Notes under the pieces: generated by a model | Databases searched by the model: none | What the model saw: only the letters and a program-made list of their open reading frames with translations | Told to the model about the DNA's origin: nothing | Assembly (NCBI GenBank): GCA_036435485.1 | Contig: CM071597.1 | Location: 51,319,881 to 51,383,880 of the forward strand | Direction of reading: 5' to 3' | Length of the DNA stretch: 64,000 nt | From: Saposhnikovia divaricata | Lineage: Eukaryota; Streptophyta; Magnoliopsida; Apiales; Apiaceae | Shown: positions 9,967-19,139 of the stretch, piece after piece | Numbering within the stretch: the stretch's first letter is position 1 | How the letters are laid out: every line of letters starts with the position of its first letter | Made by a program: the position numbers and the translations under genes

Positions 9967-12362
9967 TCAACAGATTTAACAACAGGAGATGCACTTTTCT
10001 TAACATTACTAGAGCTTTCGACTTTCTCCTTTCCTTTCTCAAACTTGACAGATTTGTCAATCTTAGGAGGAGGTTTGTCAGTCCTAACTTTAGGAGGACT
10101 GACAGTCTTGGCTCTCACATACTTCTTTTTGATGTTTGAACTAGCAGTAGTATTTGAGCATGACTGGCTAGATGCATTCATTAAATTCACAAAAGTTTGC
10201 ATGACGTTAAAAGTGCATGGCATACAATTAGGTTGACCACACTGTGCATGATTCTGATGCAGATTATTCATTGTATGTGTGGTAGGCATGGCATGTGCAG
10301 CAGGAACATTTATGTTAGCTTTACATGCATAAGAAAGATGTTCAGTAGATTTACAGTGATAACATGCTTTCTTTATTCGTTCAGCCTTAACCTCTTTTAT
10401 GCCTTTTTCCTTCTTGCCTTGTTGTTTAACAACCTTAGCTCCTAATCCTAGTCTAGATTCATCTCTAGGGAAATTGATTTTAACATGTTTGATAGGAGTT
10501 ATAGGTTGTGCTTTCTGGCGATCTTCCATCTCAATCTCATATCTAGCTATTAATTCAGTCTCTTCTTCTTCTATTCTAGGAACAAGGTGTTTGTAAATAG
10601 GTTTGACAGCTGATTTAAGAATGCTAGGTGTTTCCTTTTTAAGGTCACTGGAACTAGGGTCAATAGGTCTCTTTCCTTCTTTCTTAGGAAGGTCAGAATA
10701 ATCAAGTCCTATACCTACTCCAGTTATCTTCTTAAATGTGTCATTATCTACATACACTTTACTAGCAGCTAGTTTGTAAGCTTCGCATTTAGTTTCTAAC
10801 TCAGCTAGTTTGTTCCTAAGACATGCTTCTACTTCTTCCTTAAGGATGAGCTTGTGCTCCAGAGATTTAATAAAGTCTCTTAGGGAAGTATCTACAGTGC
10901 AAGCAGCCTCTAGCTCTTCCACTTTTGCCTCAAGCATTCTGCTTTTGGCAACAAGTGTTTTCTGTTTCTTTTGAGAAGAGTCTAGGCTTTTGCACAACAT
11001 ATAGATCTCTTCACTAAGAGCCCCGTTCTGTTCCTTATAATCATCAATGGACATTTCTACTTTAAGGGTTAGAACTGGTACCTCTGGTTCCTCTGATGTC
11101 TCAGCCATGAGGGCAAAGTTTGCTACATGAGTAACATCTTCCTCATCTGAATCATCCCAAGCTCTTCCTTCTGTCACCAATAAAGCTCGTTTTCCATGTC
11201 TTTCCTTCACCAGCGATTCATAATTGCTTTTGAGGGCTTCATATGTCTCTTTTGGATAAGTCTGTTTAGGCTTTTTGCAGTCCGAGGCAAAATGTCCAGC
11301 TTCACCACAATTATAGCATTTGAACTTCATTTTGAAATCCAAAGGAGATTTGTAGCTGGTATTCTTGCCTTTACCTTGGTAGCCTGACGAACTACCACCA
11401 CCCTTAGCAGTCCGATAGAAAGATGAAGAATTTCTCTGTGGTCGGTTGCTCTTTCTGAATCTCATATTGCTGAACTTCCTTGCCATGTATGCCACGACAC
11501 TATCGTCCATGTTGTCCAGCTCTTCTTGGGTGTAGTAGTCATCATCACTGTTAGATGTGCACTCGTCATCATTATCAACTTGATGTGGTGCAAGTGATGA
11601 TTTAGGCTTTGCTGCAACCATTGCCTTCTTAGACTCTTCCTCATCAGCAACTAATCCTGATGCAGTTTCTTTTCCTTTTGAATCATTATCCCATGCTTGA
11701 TCTTGAAGTGTTTCCAGCTCATAGGTCTTTAATATTCCATAATACTCTTCCAGAGAAGTTGTATGCAAATCTCTGGTCTCTCTTATTGCGTAGACCCTAT
11801 GTTCAATGCTCTTTGGCTGGTTCCTCAGATATCTCGTATTAGTCTCAACCATGGGGAGAGTTACACCTCTCAGATTCAAATCCAATACCAACTGACTGAA
11901 TCGTAGATAGACGTCTGTTATGCCTTCTCCTTTTCGTATTCTGAAGGTGTCATACTCCATCTTGAGTATGAGTGTCTTGTTACTTCTAACCTCTGCAGAT
12001 CCTTTCATGACAACTTCTATCTTGTCCCAAATCTTCTTTGCTGTAGTCAGACCTTTGACTATGTTGAACATTTCATGATCAAGAGATTCCATCAAGGTTT
12101 GTCGTACGGCAGTATCACAAGCTATTTGCTCCTTGTCAGCATCCGAAAAGTCCGCTGCCTTTTTGGGCTCAGACCGAGGTGCTATAACCACCCCTCCTTC
12201 CGTATGCACAGGAATAACCACCATTGGAACAAATTTACCCTTGTCAAGGACTTCCAGATATTCAGGGTTAACAGTCTCTAGATAGAGTCTCATTCTGAAA
12301 ACCCATTCTTCATAGTGATCTCGGTTGAACATTGGGATCTTGAATGCATTTTTAGGAGCCAT
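9909..12362 (-). CDS. gag: Copia gag (UBN2-type) with CCHC zinc knuckles
   Basis: 817-codon ORF starting at ATG 12362 (MAPKNAFKIPMF...). A GTG 15 bases upstream is in frame but less likely as start. The N-terminal half is a UBN2-type capsid region (FNRDHYEEWVFRMRLYL..., later KIWDKIEV). A CX2CX4HX4C zinc knuckle, CYNCGEAGHFASDC, follows near residue 355. An acidic, probably coiled-coil middle leads to a second knuckle-like CYHCKSTEHLSYAC and a Ser/Lys-rich tail. Gag should form the cytoplasmic virus-like particle and bind the RNA. It ends at TAA 9909-9911, overlapping pol in the -1 frame. Confidence 0.93.
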   Translation of the reverse strand: MAPKNAFKIPMFNRDHYEEWVFRMRLYLETVNPEYLEVLDKGKFVPMVVIPVHTEGGVVIAPRSEPKKAADFSDADKEQIACDTAVRQTLMESLDHEMFNIVKGLTTAKKIWDKIEVVMKGSAEVRSNKTLILKMEYDTFRIRKGEGITDVYLRFSQLVLDLNLRGVTLPMVETNTRYLRNQPKSIEHRVYAIRETRDLHTTSLEEYYGILKTYELETLQDQAWDNDSKGKETASGLVADEEESKKAMVAAKPKSSLAPHQVDNDDECTSNSDDDYYTQEELDNMDDSVVAYMARKFSNMRFRKSNRPQRNSSSFYRTAKGGGSSSGYQGKGKNTSYKSPLDFKMKFKCYNCGEAGHFASDCKKPKQTYPKETYEALKSNYESLVKERHGKRALLVTEGRAWDDSDEEDVTHVANFALMAETSEEPEVPVLTLKVEMSIDDYKEQNGALSEEIYMLCKSLDSSQKKQKTLVAKSRMLEAKVEELEAACTVDTSLRDFIKSLEHKLILKEEVEACLRNKLAELETKCEAYKLAASKVYVDNDTFKKITGVGIGLDYSDLPKKEGKRPIDPSSSDLKKETPSILKSAVKPIYKHLVPRIEEEETELIARYEIEMEDRQKAQPITPIKHVKINFPRDESRLGLGAKVVKQQGKKEKGIKEVKAERIKKACYHCKSTEHLSYACKANINVPAAHAMPTTHTMNNLHQNHAQCGQPNCMPCTFNVMQTFVNLMNASSQSCSNTTASSNIKKKYVRAKTVSPPKVRTDKPPPKIDKSVKFEKGKEKVESSSNVKKSASPVVKSVDSRSYRKAGPNQSWVLKNV

Positions 12363-13050
12363 TTCAATTCTGGTCACTAAAAGTTTCTAAGTACCCAAGA
12401 CTAGGCTATGTAGAATTTTTATGTAGAACTTTTGCCTAAGTCGAAATTTCTCTAAGTAGAAATTTTTGCTCAAGTCGAACTTCACCAAGTAGAAGTTGTC
12501 CAAGTCGAAATTCTATGTAGAAAATCTCAAGTAGAAATTCTATGTAGAACTTTTGTCCTTAGAATAATTTTTCTGCAGATCACTTTAATATTGAATAAAC
12601 AATATTATCTCTTTAACACCTTTTTGACTTTTGATGCTTTACTCACCTAACCCACCTAACCCACGTGCTAGGTACTGAGTATGTTTTGATGTACTTTCGG
12701 CGGTGAATAATGCAAATAAAAAATCCAAAAACACCTTTTTATTCTTTTACTATTTATCTGTTTGAAAAGGAGATCAAAGAGTTGTTGGGTCGTCTTCTTT
12801 GATAAGAACAAATGATGAACACTCAAGAACACCAAATATCAAAGTACCCAGATTAATTCACAAAAATTAATTAAAATACACCCAAGCTAAATAATCACAC
12901 CTGGAGTATTTAAATAATTTTTCGGATGAGTTTTCACTACAAACGAATTAAAGCTCACTTTTCGAGAAAATGAAAAGTAGATCTAGAAAATGAAAAACTC
13001 ACGATTCTTCCACTAAACACAAGGATCTATGTTTTGTATGTTAAACATAT
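12363..13050 (-). other. Leader (5' untranslated region) of the SIRE-like element
   Basis: About 690 bp between PBS and gag. From 12420 to 12560 it is a run of short words such as AAGTCGAA and AAGTAGAA, each followed by TTTCT/TTTTG. They echo the LTR and the pol-ORF3 spacer of the same element. No ORF was seen. Confidence 0.7.
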
Positions 13051-13064
13051 AGCTCTGATACCAA
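13051..13064 (-). promoter_or_regulatory. Primer binding site, initiator tRNA-Met type
   Basis: The minus strand reads TTGGTATCAGAGCT one base inside the 5' LTR. TGGTATCAGAGC is the standard copia PBS complementary to the 3' end of initiator tRNA-Met. Confidence 0.93.
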
Positions 13065-13065
13065 T

Positions 13066-14120
13066 TGTTAGGTCCAAATGTGTTGTAGAGGGGGGTGAAT
13101 ACAACTTTTCGAATATGAGAAGCAATAAATACGATGCAATAAATGAACACACAGATTCAAGGAATATATTTCTTATATATAACTTGAAATGGTTGCTACA
13201 ACATTCATTACAAAGTATGACAGAAGTTCAGAGAGAAGTGAATGATACTAAGCTCTATGAATGCACTCTCTCTATTTTTCTTGTGTTTCTCTCAACTATT
13301 GCTCTCTAATTAAAACATTACACAAGTACTTCTATTTATACTACATGTAATCTATGTCCTGTAGTCTTCAAAGACTAAGATATACGTGGCCCAATGATGT
13401 CCACATAAATCTTGCCTTATCTTGAAAGCTTGGAAATCTGCCAATCAGAAGATGCCATGTGTCATGTTGAAGCTGCACTCTAAGTAGAACTTCTACTTGA
13501 GAATTTCTACTTAGCCATCTCGAATTTCTAAGTAGAACTTCTACTTGGAAATATTCTACTTGGTCATCTAGAATATTTAGTACTTAAAAAATATTCTGGT
13601 CTTCAACTTGAAACTTCAATGCACATCTTGAACTTGTGATATCTTCATGTCTTCTTTATTCTTCACCAAGCTCTTGAACATGGATCTTTATTACTGACAT
13701 AAACTTGCTATCAATGTCCTGACACTTGATGCACTGGTCTGGTTCATAAGTGACTAGTCTTGATAGTGTTTTTGCTTCTTGAATAAATTACCATATCCAA
13801 TTAGTAATGTGGCTTTCCAATATTTGCTTTCCTTCTTGTTCACTTGAAATCAATTAGTCTTATTGATACTGATAGTTATGATCTTGATTCTTGGCTTTTC
13901 AAATCACTGAGGCATGAACAACTTTGACTTGAACTTCTTTCAATGATTTCTTCTTGGCTTGATCATAGTTAACATGTTGAATTGTATCAATTACCTTGTC
14001 TTCATTTAGTGTTGATTTCTTTGTGACTTCTTGTTCTTGATTGTCTTCTGGTTAAGTATCTTTTCCTTTAGATGAGTTACATTAGTTATAGTGTTACAAG
14101 TTTACACACTCTGCCTTTCA
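13066..14120 (-). repeat. 5' LTR of the SIRE-like copia element (1,055 bp)
   Basis: Window ends TGTTAGG...CTTTCA, so on the minus strand it opens TGAAAGG and closes CCTAACA. It is bounded internally by the PBS and externally by outer copia integrase sequence. A probable TATA box (TATAAATA, minus strand) lies at 13333-13340. The flanking 5 bp on the right are ATGGT. Confidence 0.93.
13333..13340 (-). promoter_or_regulatory. Probable TATA box in the SIRE-like LTR
   Basis: Minus-strand TATAAATA inside the 5' LTR, about 270 bp before the PBS. This is a plausible start region for the genomic transcript. Confidence 0.55.
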
Positions 14121-16499
14121 ATGGTGTTTTGACCAAGGATCATAAAAGATACTTCATTACTTTTATAGATGATTGTAATAAATATTGTCATGTTTATTTG
14201 CTTAGAAATAAAGATGAAGCACTTGAAAAATTCATTATGTACAAAACTGAAGCTGAAACACAAACAAGTAAAGTACTTAAACGTTTGAGATCAGATAGAG
14301 GTGGTGAGTATACGAGTACCTCATTTAATGAATTTTGTAAGAGCAATGGTATAGTTCATGAGGTAACTCCACCATACACACCTGAGTCTAATGGGGTGGC
14401 AGAACGAAAGAACAGAACCTTTAAAGATATGATCAATAGTATGTTGATTAATTCGGGGTTGCCTAAGTACATGTGGGGGGAGGCTCTGAATACGGCTTGC
14501 CATATTCTGAATAGAGTCCCTCTGAAACATATGGACAAGACACCATATGAATTATGGACAACGAAAAGGACTAGCTTAAAATATCTTCGTGTGTGGGGGT
14601 GCCTTGCAAAGGTACTTGTCCCTGAACACAAGAGAAAAAACTAGGGCCGAAAACTGTTGATTGCATCTTTCTTGGCTATATTGAAACCACTACGGCTATG
14701 AGATTTTTTGTGTTAAAATCTGACATAGACGGTATAGTGGCTAACACTATAGTTGAATTTTGTGATACAACATTCTTTGAGGATGTGTTCCCTATGAAGA
14801 CTGGTATACCTCTGGGTATTTCTGATGATGATCCCACTCACACATCGAGTTCCATTCTTGATCATGTGGAAAGGATGACAAATGTGGGGGCAGATCCTAG
14901 TAGTAGCTCTACTCCTGATGAAGTAGAGGAACCTAGAAGGAGTAAGCGTGTGAATGTAGTCAAGGACTTTGGAAGTGATTTTATCACTTACAATGTCGAG
15001 GATGAACCTTTAACTTTTTGGCAAGCCATGGATTCTTCAGAATCTAGGTACTGGAAAGGTGCGGTAAAAAGTGAGATTGACTCTATTGTTTCTAATGGAA
15101 CATGGGAGTTGGTTGATCTACCTCCTGGGTGTTCTACTATAGGATGTAAATTGGTCTTCAAAAGGAAGATGAACCCGGATGGCTCAATAGATAAGTATAA
15201 GGCTAGGCTAGTAGCTAAGGGTATTAAGCAAAAAGAAGGCACTGATTACTTTGATACATACTCTCATGTTGCTAGAATGACAACAATCCGAATGCTGGTA
15301 GCTTTGGCTTCCGTACATGGTCTTATCATCCATCAAATGGATGTAAAGACAGTTTTTCTTCATGGTGAACTTGAAGAAGAGATTTATATGGATCAGCCTG
15401 AAGGATTTGTTGCTTCTGGTAATGAAAGGAAAGTATGTAAGTTAATCAAGTCTATATATGGCTTAAAACAAGCTCCAAGAGACTGGCATAAAAAGTTTGA
15501 TGAAACTGTTTTAGAATCAGAGTTTGTAGTTAATGAAATTGACAAGTGTGTCTACTACATGGTTAAAGGAAATGAATGTATTATTATGTGCTTATATGTG
15601 GATGATATTTTATTGTTTGGAACTAATATTGAAATTATTAACGAGACATGAAGTTTCTTGAAAAGGCATTTTGAAATGAAGGATATGGGTGAGGCTAGTG
15701 TGATTCTTGGAATCAAGTTGACTCAGTCAACTGATGGAATAACCTTGTCACAATCTCATTTTATAGAGAAATTTATACTTGAGAAATATGGTTATTCAAA
15801 TTGTAGAATCGTGAGTACTCCGTATGATCCTAAAATTGCCCTTGTCAAGAATAGTTCTGGAGTTCCAGTGTCTCAGTTAAGGTATTCTCAAATTATTGGG
15901 AGTTTGCAGTATCTTGCTAATGGTACTAGGCCGGATATTTCATATTCAGTGTCTAAGTTAGCAAGATATACAAGCTGTCCAAACAAGACTCATTGGGATG
16001 CTCTGGATAGAGTACTTAGATATCTGAAAGGCACCATCTATCTTTGTTTGCATTTCAGGAGGTTACCTAGAGTACTAGAGGGATATAGTGATGCAAGTTT
16101 GATAGCTAAGAAGTCTGGTTCCAATGGAGTGACTGGATACCTGTTTACCCTTGCGGGTGGAGCAGTATCATGGAAGTCTTCTAGACAGACTGTTATAACT
16201 CGGTCTACTTTTGAGGCTGAGTTGTGTGCATTAGATGCCACGGGGATGGAGGCTGAATGGTTACATGGACTTATGTCAGTGTTACCTATAGTAAGCCGAC
16301 CACTTCCTGCTTTTGATGTTCATTGTGATAGCCGTACAACTATGACAAGATTAACAGCAAGAAGTATAATGTAAAAACAAAGAGACATATCCAAGTTAGA
16401 CAAAAGTCTATAAGGGGTCTAATTTCTGAAAGTATTATAGCTGTTGAGTTTATTGGAACTCAACATAACCTAGCTGATCCTTTAACTAAAGGAACTTGA
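14121..16499 (+). pseudogene. Copia pol remnant: integrase-RT-RNase H with three lesions
   Basis: It begins mid-integrase (HKRYFITFIDDCNKY) at the insertion junction. Integrase catalytic D (LRSDRGGEY) and E (ESNGVAERKNRTF) are present, then RT with LYVDDILLFGT and RNase H ending ADPLTKGT at 16499. Damage: a one-base frameshift in the A-run at 14635-14640, an in-frame TGA at 15649-15651 after the RT active site, and a further frameshift near 16341-16344 shortly before the end. Any protein read from the left would start in LTR sequence, which is an artefact of the nesting. The lineage within Ty1/copia was not assigned. Confidence 0.9.
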
Positions 16500-17113
16500 G
16501 CATGCTGTTGTCCTTAAGTCAAGGTTGGGGATGGGACTGATAGCCCATCATGATTCATCTACAGCGGGAACCCAATACACATGAGAGGAGATCCCTCAAA
16601 AGTGTATTCAATGTGGTAATAACAAGTTGTAAGGGTGAATTAGTTGTACCTTTAACTACATAGATTGATACTCACGTATCTGGAGTCTATCCCCTGTAAA
16701 CCTAAAAGGTACTGTAACTACCAGAATATCAAGAGTTATTTGAACTCTGAATGGGGTCAAGTCATATGACGAGATGCTATCAGTACATATCTGGAGATGC
16801 CCAGCTAAGCGAATGTAATTTTGTGGTCGCAATTAGAGGAAAGGGTTATTCCTTGAAGCATTCGGCGAACAGGATCGAGACATGACCATTAACATCTCAA
16901 AGCCGTAGATTAGTACCATAGCCTTTGACTTGTCGTCATCTATGGAGTGTGGTTACACCAAACGGATAAAGATTCAAGGTGAAACATTCCATCTGTATCC
17001 GGTAGCCATTAAAGTAGGGGACTTAGGAGGGTTCAAACCCGAAAGGGTACCGACTCTGAAAACCAAGTCATGATGAGAACCGATATGCATTTCTGTATGG
17101 ATTTCTGGGGGAT
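16500..17113 (+). other. 3' untranslated internal region and PPT of the outer copia element
   Basis: About 600 bp without an ORF between the end of pol and the LTR. It closes with TTCTGGGGGA (about 17104-17112), a polypurine tract directly before the TG of the LTR. Confidence 0.7.
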
Positions 17114-18346
17114 TGTTAGAAAATGGAAAGTTTGAGGCATATTTTTTTATATGTTCTTGATATAATTTCCGGAAACTAACAAGTGGAGGTTGTTCCTTGT
17201 AATGAGGACTTAAACTTTCATGTTTGGATCTAAGACATTTTCTTAGTGTAATCCATAAATAAATTGAGTTGAAAGAAGGATGTTTGAAATGGGTTATATG
17301 GGTTGTTTAGTTGAAATAACTTGTATCCCACATAGAATTGGTAATGAAAGGTTGGTGGCTTTATATAGCTCCATGTGAAAGTGTAGTGCACAACTACTAA
17401 GGCATGTGGGTGTGCGTGGTTGTAGTGTGGGCCTCACCACGACACGACACGAGTCGGGTCGGGTCGAAAGGCAATTTGGGCGAATGTCTCGACGTCTCAC
17501 GTACGCGAGGCGACCTGGGCGAGGAATTTTATTACCTGTCTTATTGATTTATTTTAACAGGAAATCAGACTTTATTTGTTACTACAGTAGATCAGTACTT
17601 GGATTAAATCTTGATGGAACTGGTCAGACATCAAATACTGATGGGCCAAGTCCTGATGGATATAAAATCCTGACGGTACCAGATCCTGATGATGACCAAA
17701 TACTGATGGACATCAGATCCTGACGGATAGAAAATCCTGATGGATCAGATCCTGATGTTGGTCAATCCTGATGCTTCTCTAACTGAAAAATAAATCCTGA
17801 TGCTGCAGTTAATGAAATTAAATTAGAATATTTACTTTCCTTTTATGGAGTATCAGTTACATTTTAATTTTTGTATTATATACATACAGAATAGAACGTT
17901 GAGAGATACGTCCAAAGGATAGAAACCCTATCTGCCTTCTTCTTTCTCTAGTCTCCCTCAACACATACAGACTATGTACATAGTTCTCAGGCGAACTGAG
18001 GTGCTAATCGCTGTTGATCTCTCCGTTTCTGTGACCGGTTTGATCTGTACTGTTTTGTCCTAAAAGTGATATTGCTGCAACCCAACACAGCATAAGTGGG
18101 GCAATAATCTCTTCAAGAACAGTCAAGTCCTCTCGAAGGGTTTTGCGACTCAGCTGTTCTTTCTCTTATCAGTTGTTGCTAAAGCTTCCGTGGGAAATAA
18201 GTCTTTCTTGTTTTTCTCGTTAATTGCAGTCTCTGATTATATTTTGTTTATGCCTTCGTGATTTGTTTTGTTAATTGGTTATATGCCTATTCTTGTTTAA
18301 TATATATCACTGCCTCACTGTTGCTGTAGTCGTAATATACCCAACA
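17114..18346 (+). repeat. 3' LTR of the outer copia element
   Basis: Starts TGTTAGAAAATGG after the PPT and probably ends CCCAACA at 18346 (TGTT/AACA inverted ends). The partner LTR is outside the window, so the right end is inferred from the terminal motif alone. A TATA-like TTTATATAG lies near 17361. A GC-rich stretch with CGGGTCGGGTCG lies near 17455, and a TCCTGATGG minisatellite at 17615-17800. Confidence 0.75.
17615..17800 (+). repeat. Degenerate minisatellite, TCCTGATGG words
   Basis: At least ten imperfect copies of (A)TCCTGATGG/ATACTGATGG/TCCTGACGG spaced about 10-25 bp apart within the LTR. They lie well downstream of the TATA-like motif, so would be in the transcribed part of the LTR. 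Confidence 0.75.
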
Positions 18347-18493
18347 CAAGATATCATTAGACTCAGACGTTGTCTATATATCCATCCCAAATACCTCAAG
18401 TGGTTTAGGATCTCTTTTTACCTTAATAGATATTGGTATCATGACACCTTCAAAATACCCCCACAATTCAAATATTTTTAAGAAAGACAAAAT

Positions 18494-19134
18494 TGTTGGG
18501 GTCCGCCCTGAATTCCTAATTAAGTTAAGAATCCTATTATGAGAAGAATTCTATTTTGTGATAATTGAGGTAATTCTTATTCTTGGTAAGAATATTAATT
18601 GTGGAAGGTTTTCTATCCAAGATAAGAAAAGATGGTAATTGTCACAAATAGGATTTGATATAGAATAGGATTAGAATATTTGTGGTGCCTATAAATATAG
18701 ATATTTGTAGGAGTTTTGTAGTATTGCAAAAGTTAGAGAGTTGTGTGCGATACACAAGAGAGGACTTTTGTAATCAAGGTGAGGTGATTGTATTTAAGAG
18801 TGTTGAGTGAGGGAGCGACTCCAATCTTGTAATACATTCATATTTAGTGGATTTGTGATTTTACCCTCCCTTGAGGGGTTCAAAAATAGCGGCGGTATAA
18901 GGGTCACAAGATTGGTGGTTCTTGGATTGAGGGGAGATTGTAGAGTGGGTGTCAACCCAAGTCCCACATCGATAAGATAAAGAAGAATTATCTTGAATAT
19001 AAGCAGCCAAATAACTCCATTAGTATGAAGCCTTTTGAGAGGAGCCCAAAAACAAATCCGTGCAGGCTTGGCCACGGCCCAGAGCGAACAATATCTTACT
19101 AATGTGGAGTTAATGGGTGTTGCGCGGCCCAACA
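18494..19134 (+). mobile_element. Solo LTR (641 bp), TSD AAAAT
   Basis: Ends TGTTGGG...CCCAACA are perfect 7-bp inverted ends. They are flanked by AAAAT at 18489-18493 and AAAAT at 19135-19139. There is no internal region, PBS or PPT, so it is a solo LTR left by LTR-LTR recombination. A TATA box (CCTATAAATATAG) lies near 18689-18701. The second half carries an snRNA-type USE plus TATA and a segment (...GGCTTGGCCACGGCCCAGAG...) of a type I recognise as widespread in plant genomes. Confidence 0.87.
18961..19003 (+). promoter_or_regulatory. snRNA-type upstream sequence element (USE) plus TATA
   Basis: GTCCCACATCG at 18961-18971 matches the plant snRNA USE consensus RTCCCACATCG. A TATA-like AATATAAGC follows about 24 bp downstream, the spacing associated with RNA polymerase III snRNA genes (U6, U3) in plants. 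No known U-RNA is recognised downstream. Activity is inferred from the motif only. Confidence 0.6.
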
Positions 19135-19139
19135 AAAAT

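Larger units (their letters stand above)
1..14120 (-). mobile_element. SIRE/Maximus-type Ty1/copia retrotransposon, left end outside window
   Basis: Minus-strand element. Read right to left it has: 5' LTR (14120-13066), PBS (13064-13051), leader, gag, pol with the copia order protease-integrase-RT-RNase H, a long third ORF, PPT (about 633-621) and 3' LTR (620 to beyond the left edge). The two LTRs can be compared over 620 bp and differ at three positions (80/13580, 486/13986, 578/14078), so the insertion is recent. A third ORF after pol plus a ~13.5-kb unit length is typical of the SIRE/Maximus lineage. The element lies in the integrase region of another copia element, which resumes at 14121. 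The target duplication cannot be confirmed because the left flank is outside the window. Confidence 0.93.
14121..18346 (+). mobile_element. Older Ty1/copia retrotransposon interrupted by the SIRE-like element
   Basis: Plus-strand element whose left part (LTR, gag, protease, first part of integrase) lies beyond the nested SIRE-like element and outside the window. What remains: the integrase core, RT and RNase H (14121-16499, damaged), an untranslated 3' part, a PPT at about 17104-17113 and a TG...CA LTR to about 18346. The nested insertion is inside the integrase coding region, so this copy was dead or died on insertion. Confidence 0.9.

Noticed and set aside
14072..14122. Methionine-initiated start of the integrase ORF at 14072
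   Set aside because: The first 16-17 codons are SIRE-like LTR sequence fused to the outer element's integrase by the insertion. It is a junction artefact.
18494..19134. Cassandra-type TRIM with 5S rRNA
   Set aside because: No 5S rRNA-like box A/C sequence was found. The Pol III-like signal is a USE plus TATA.
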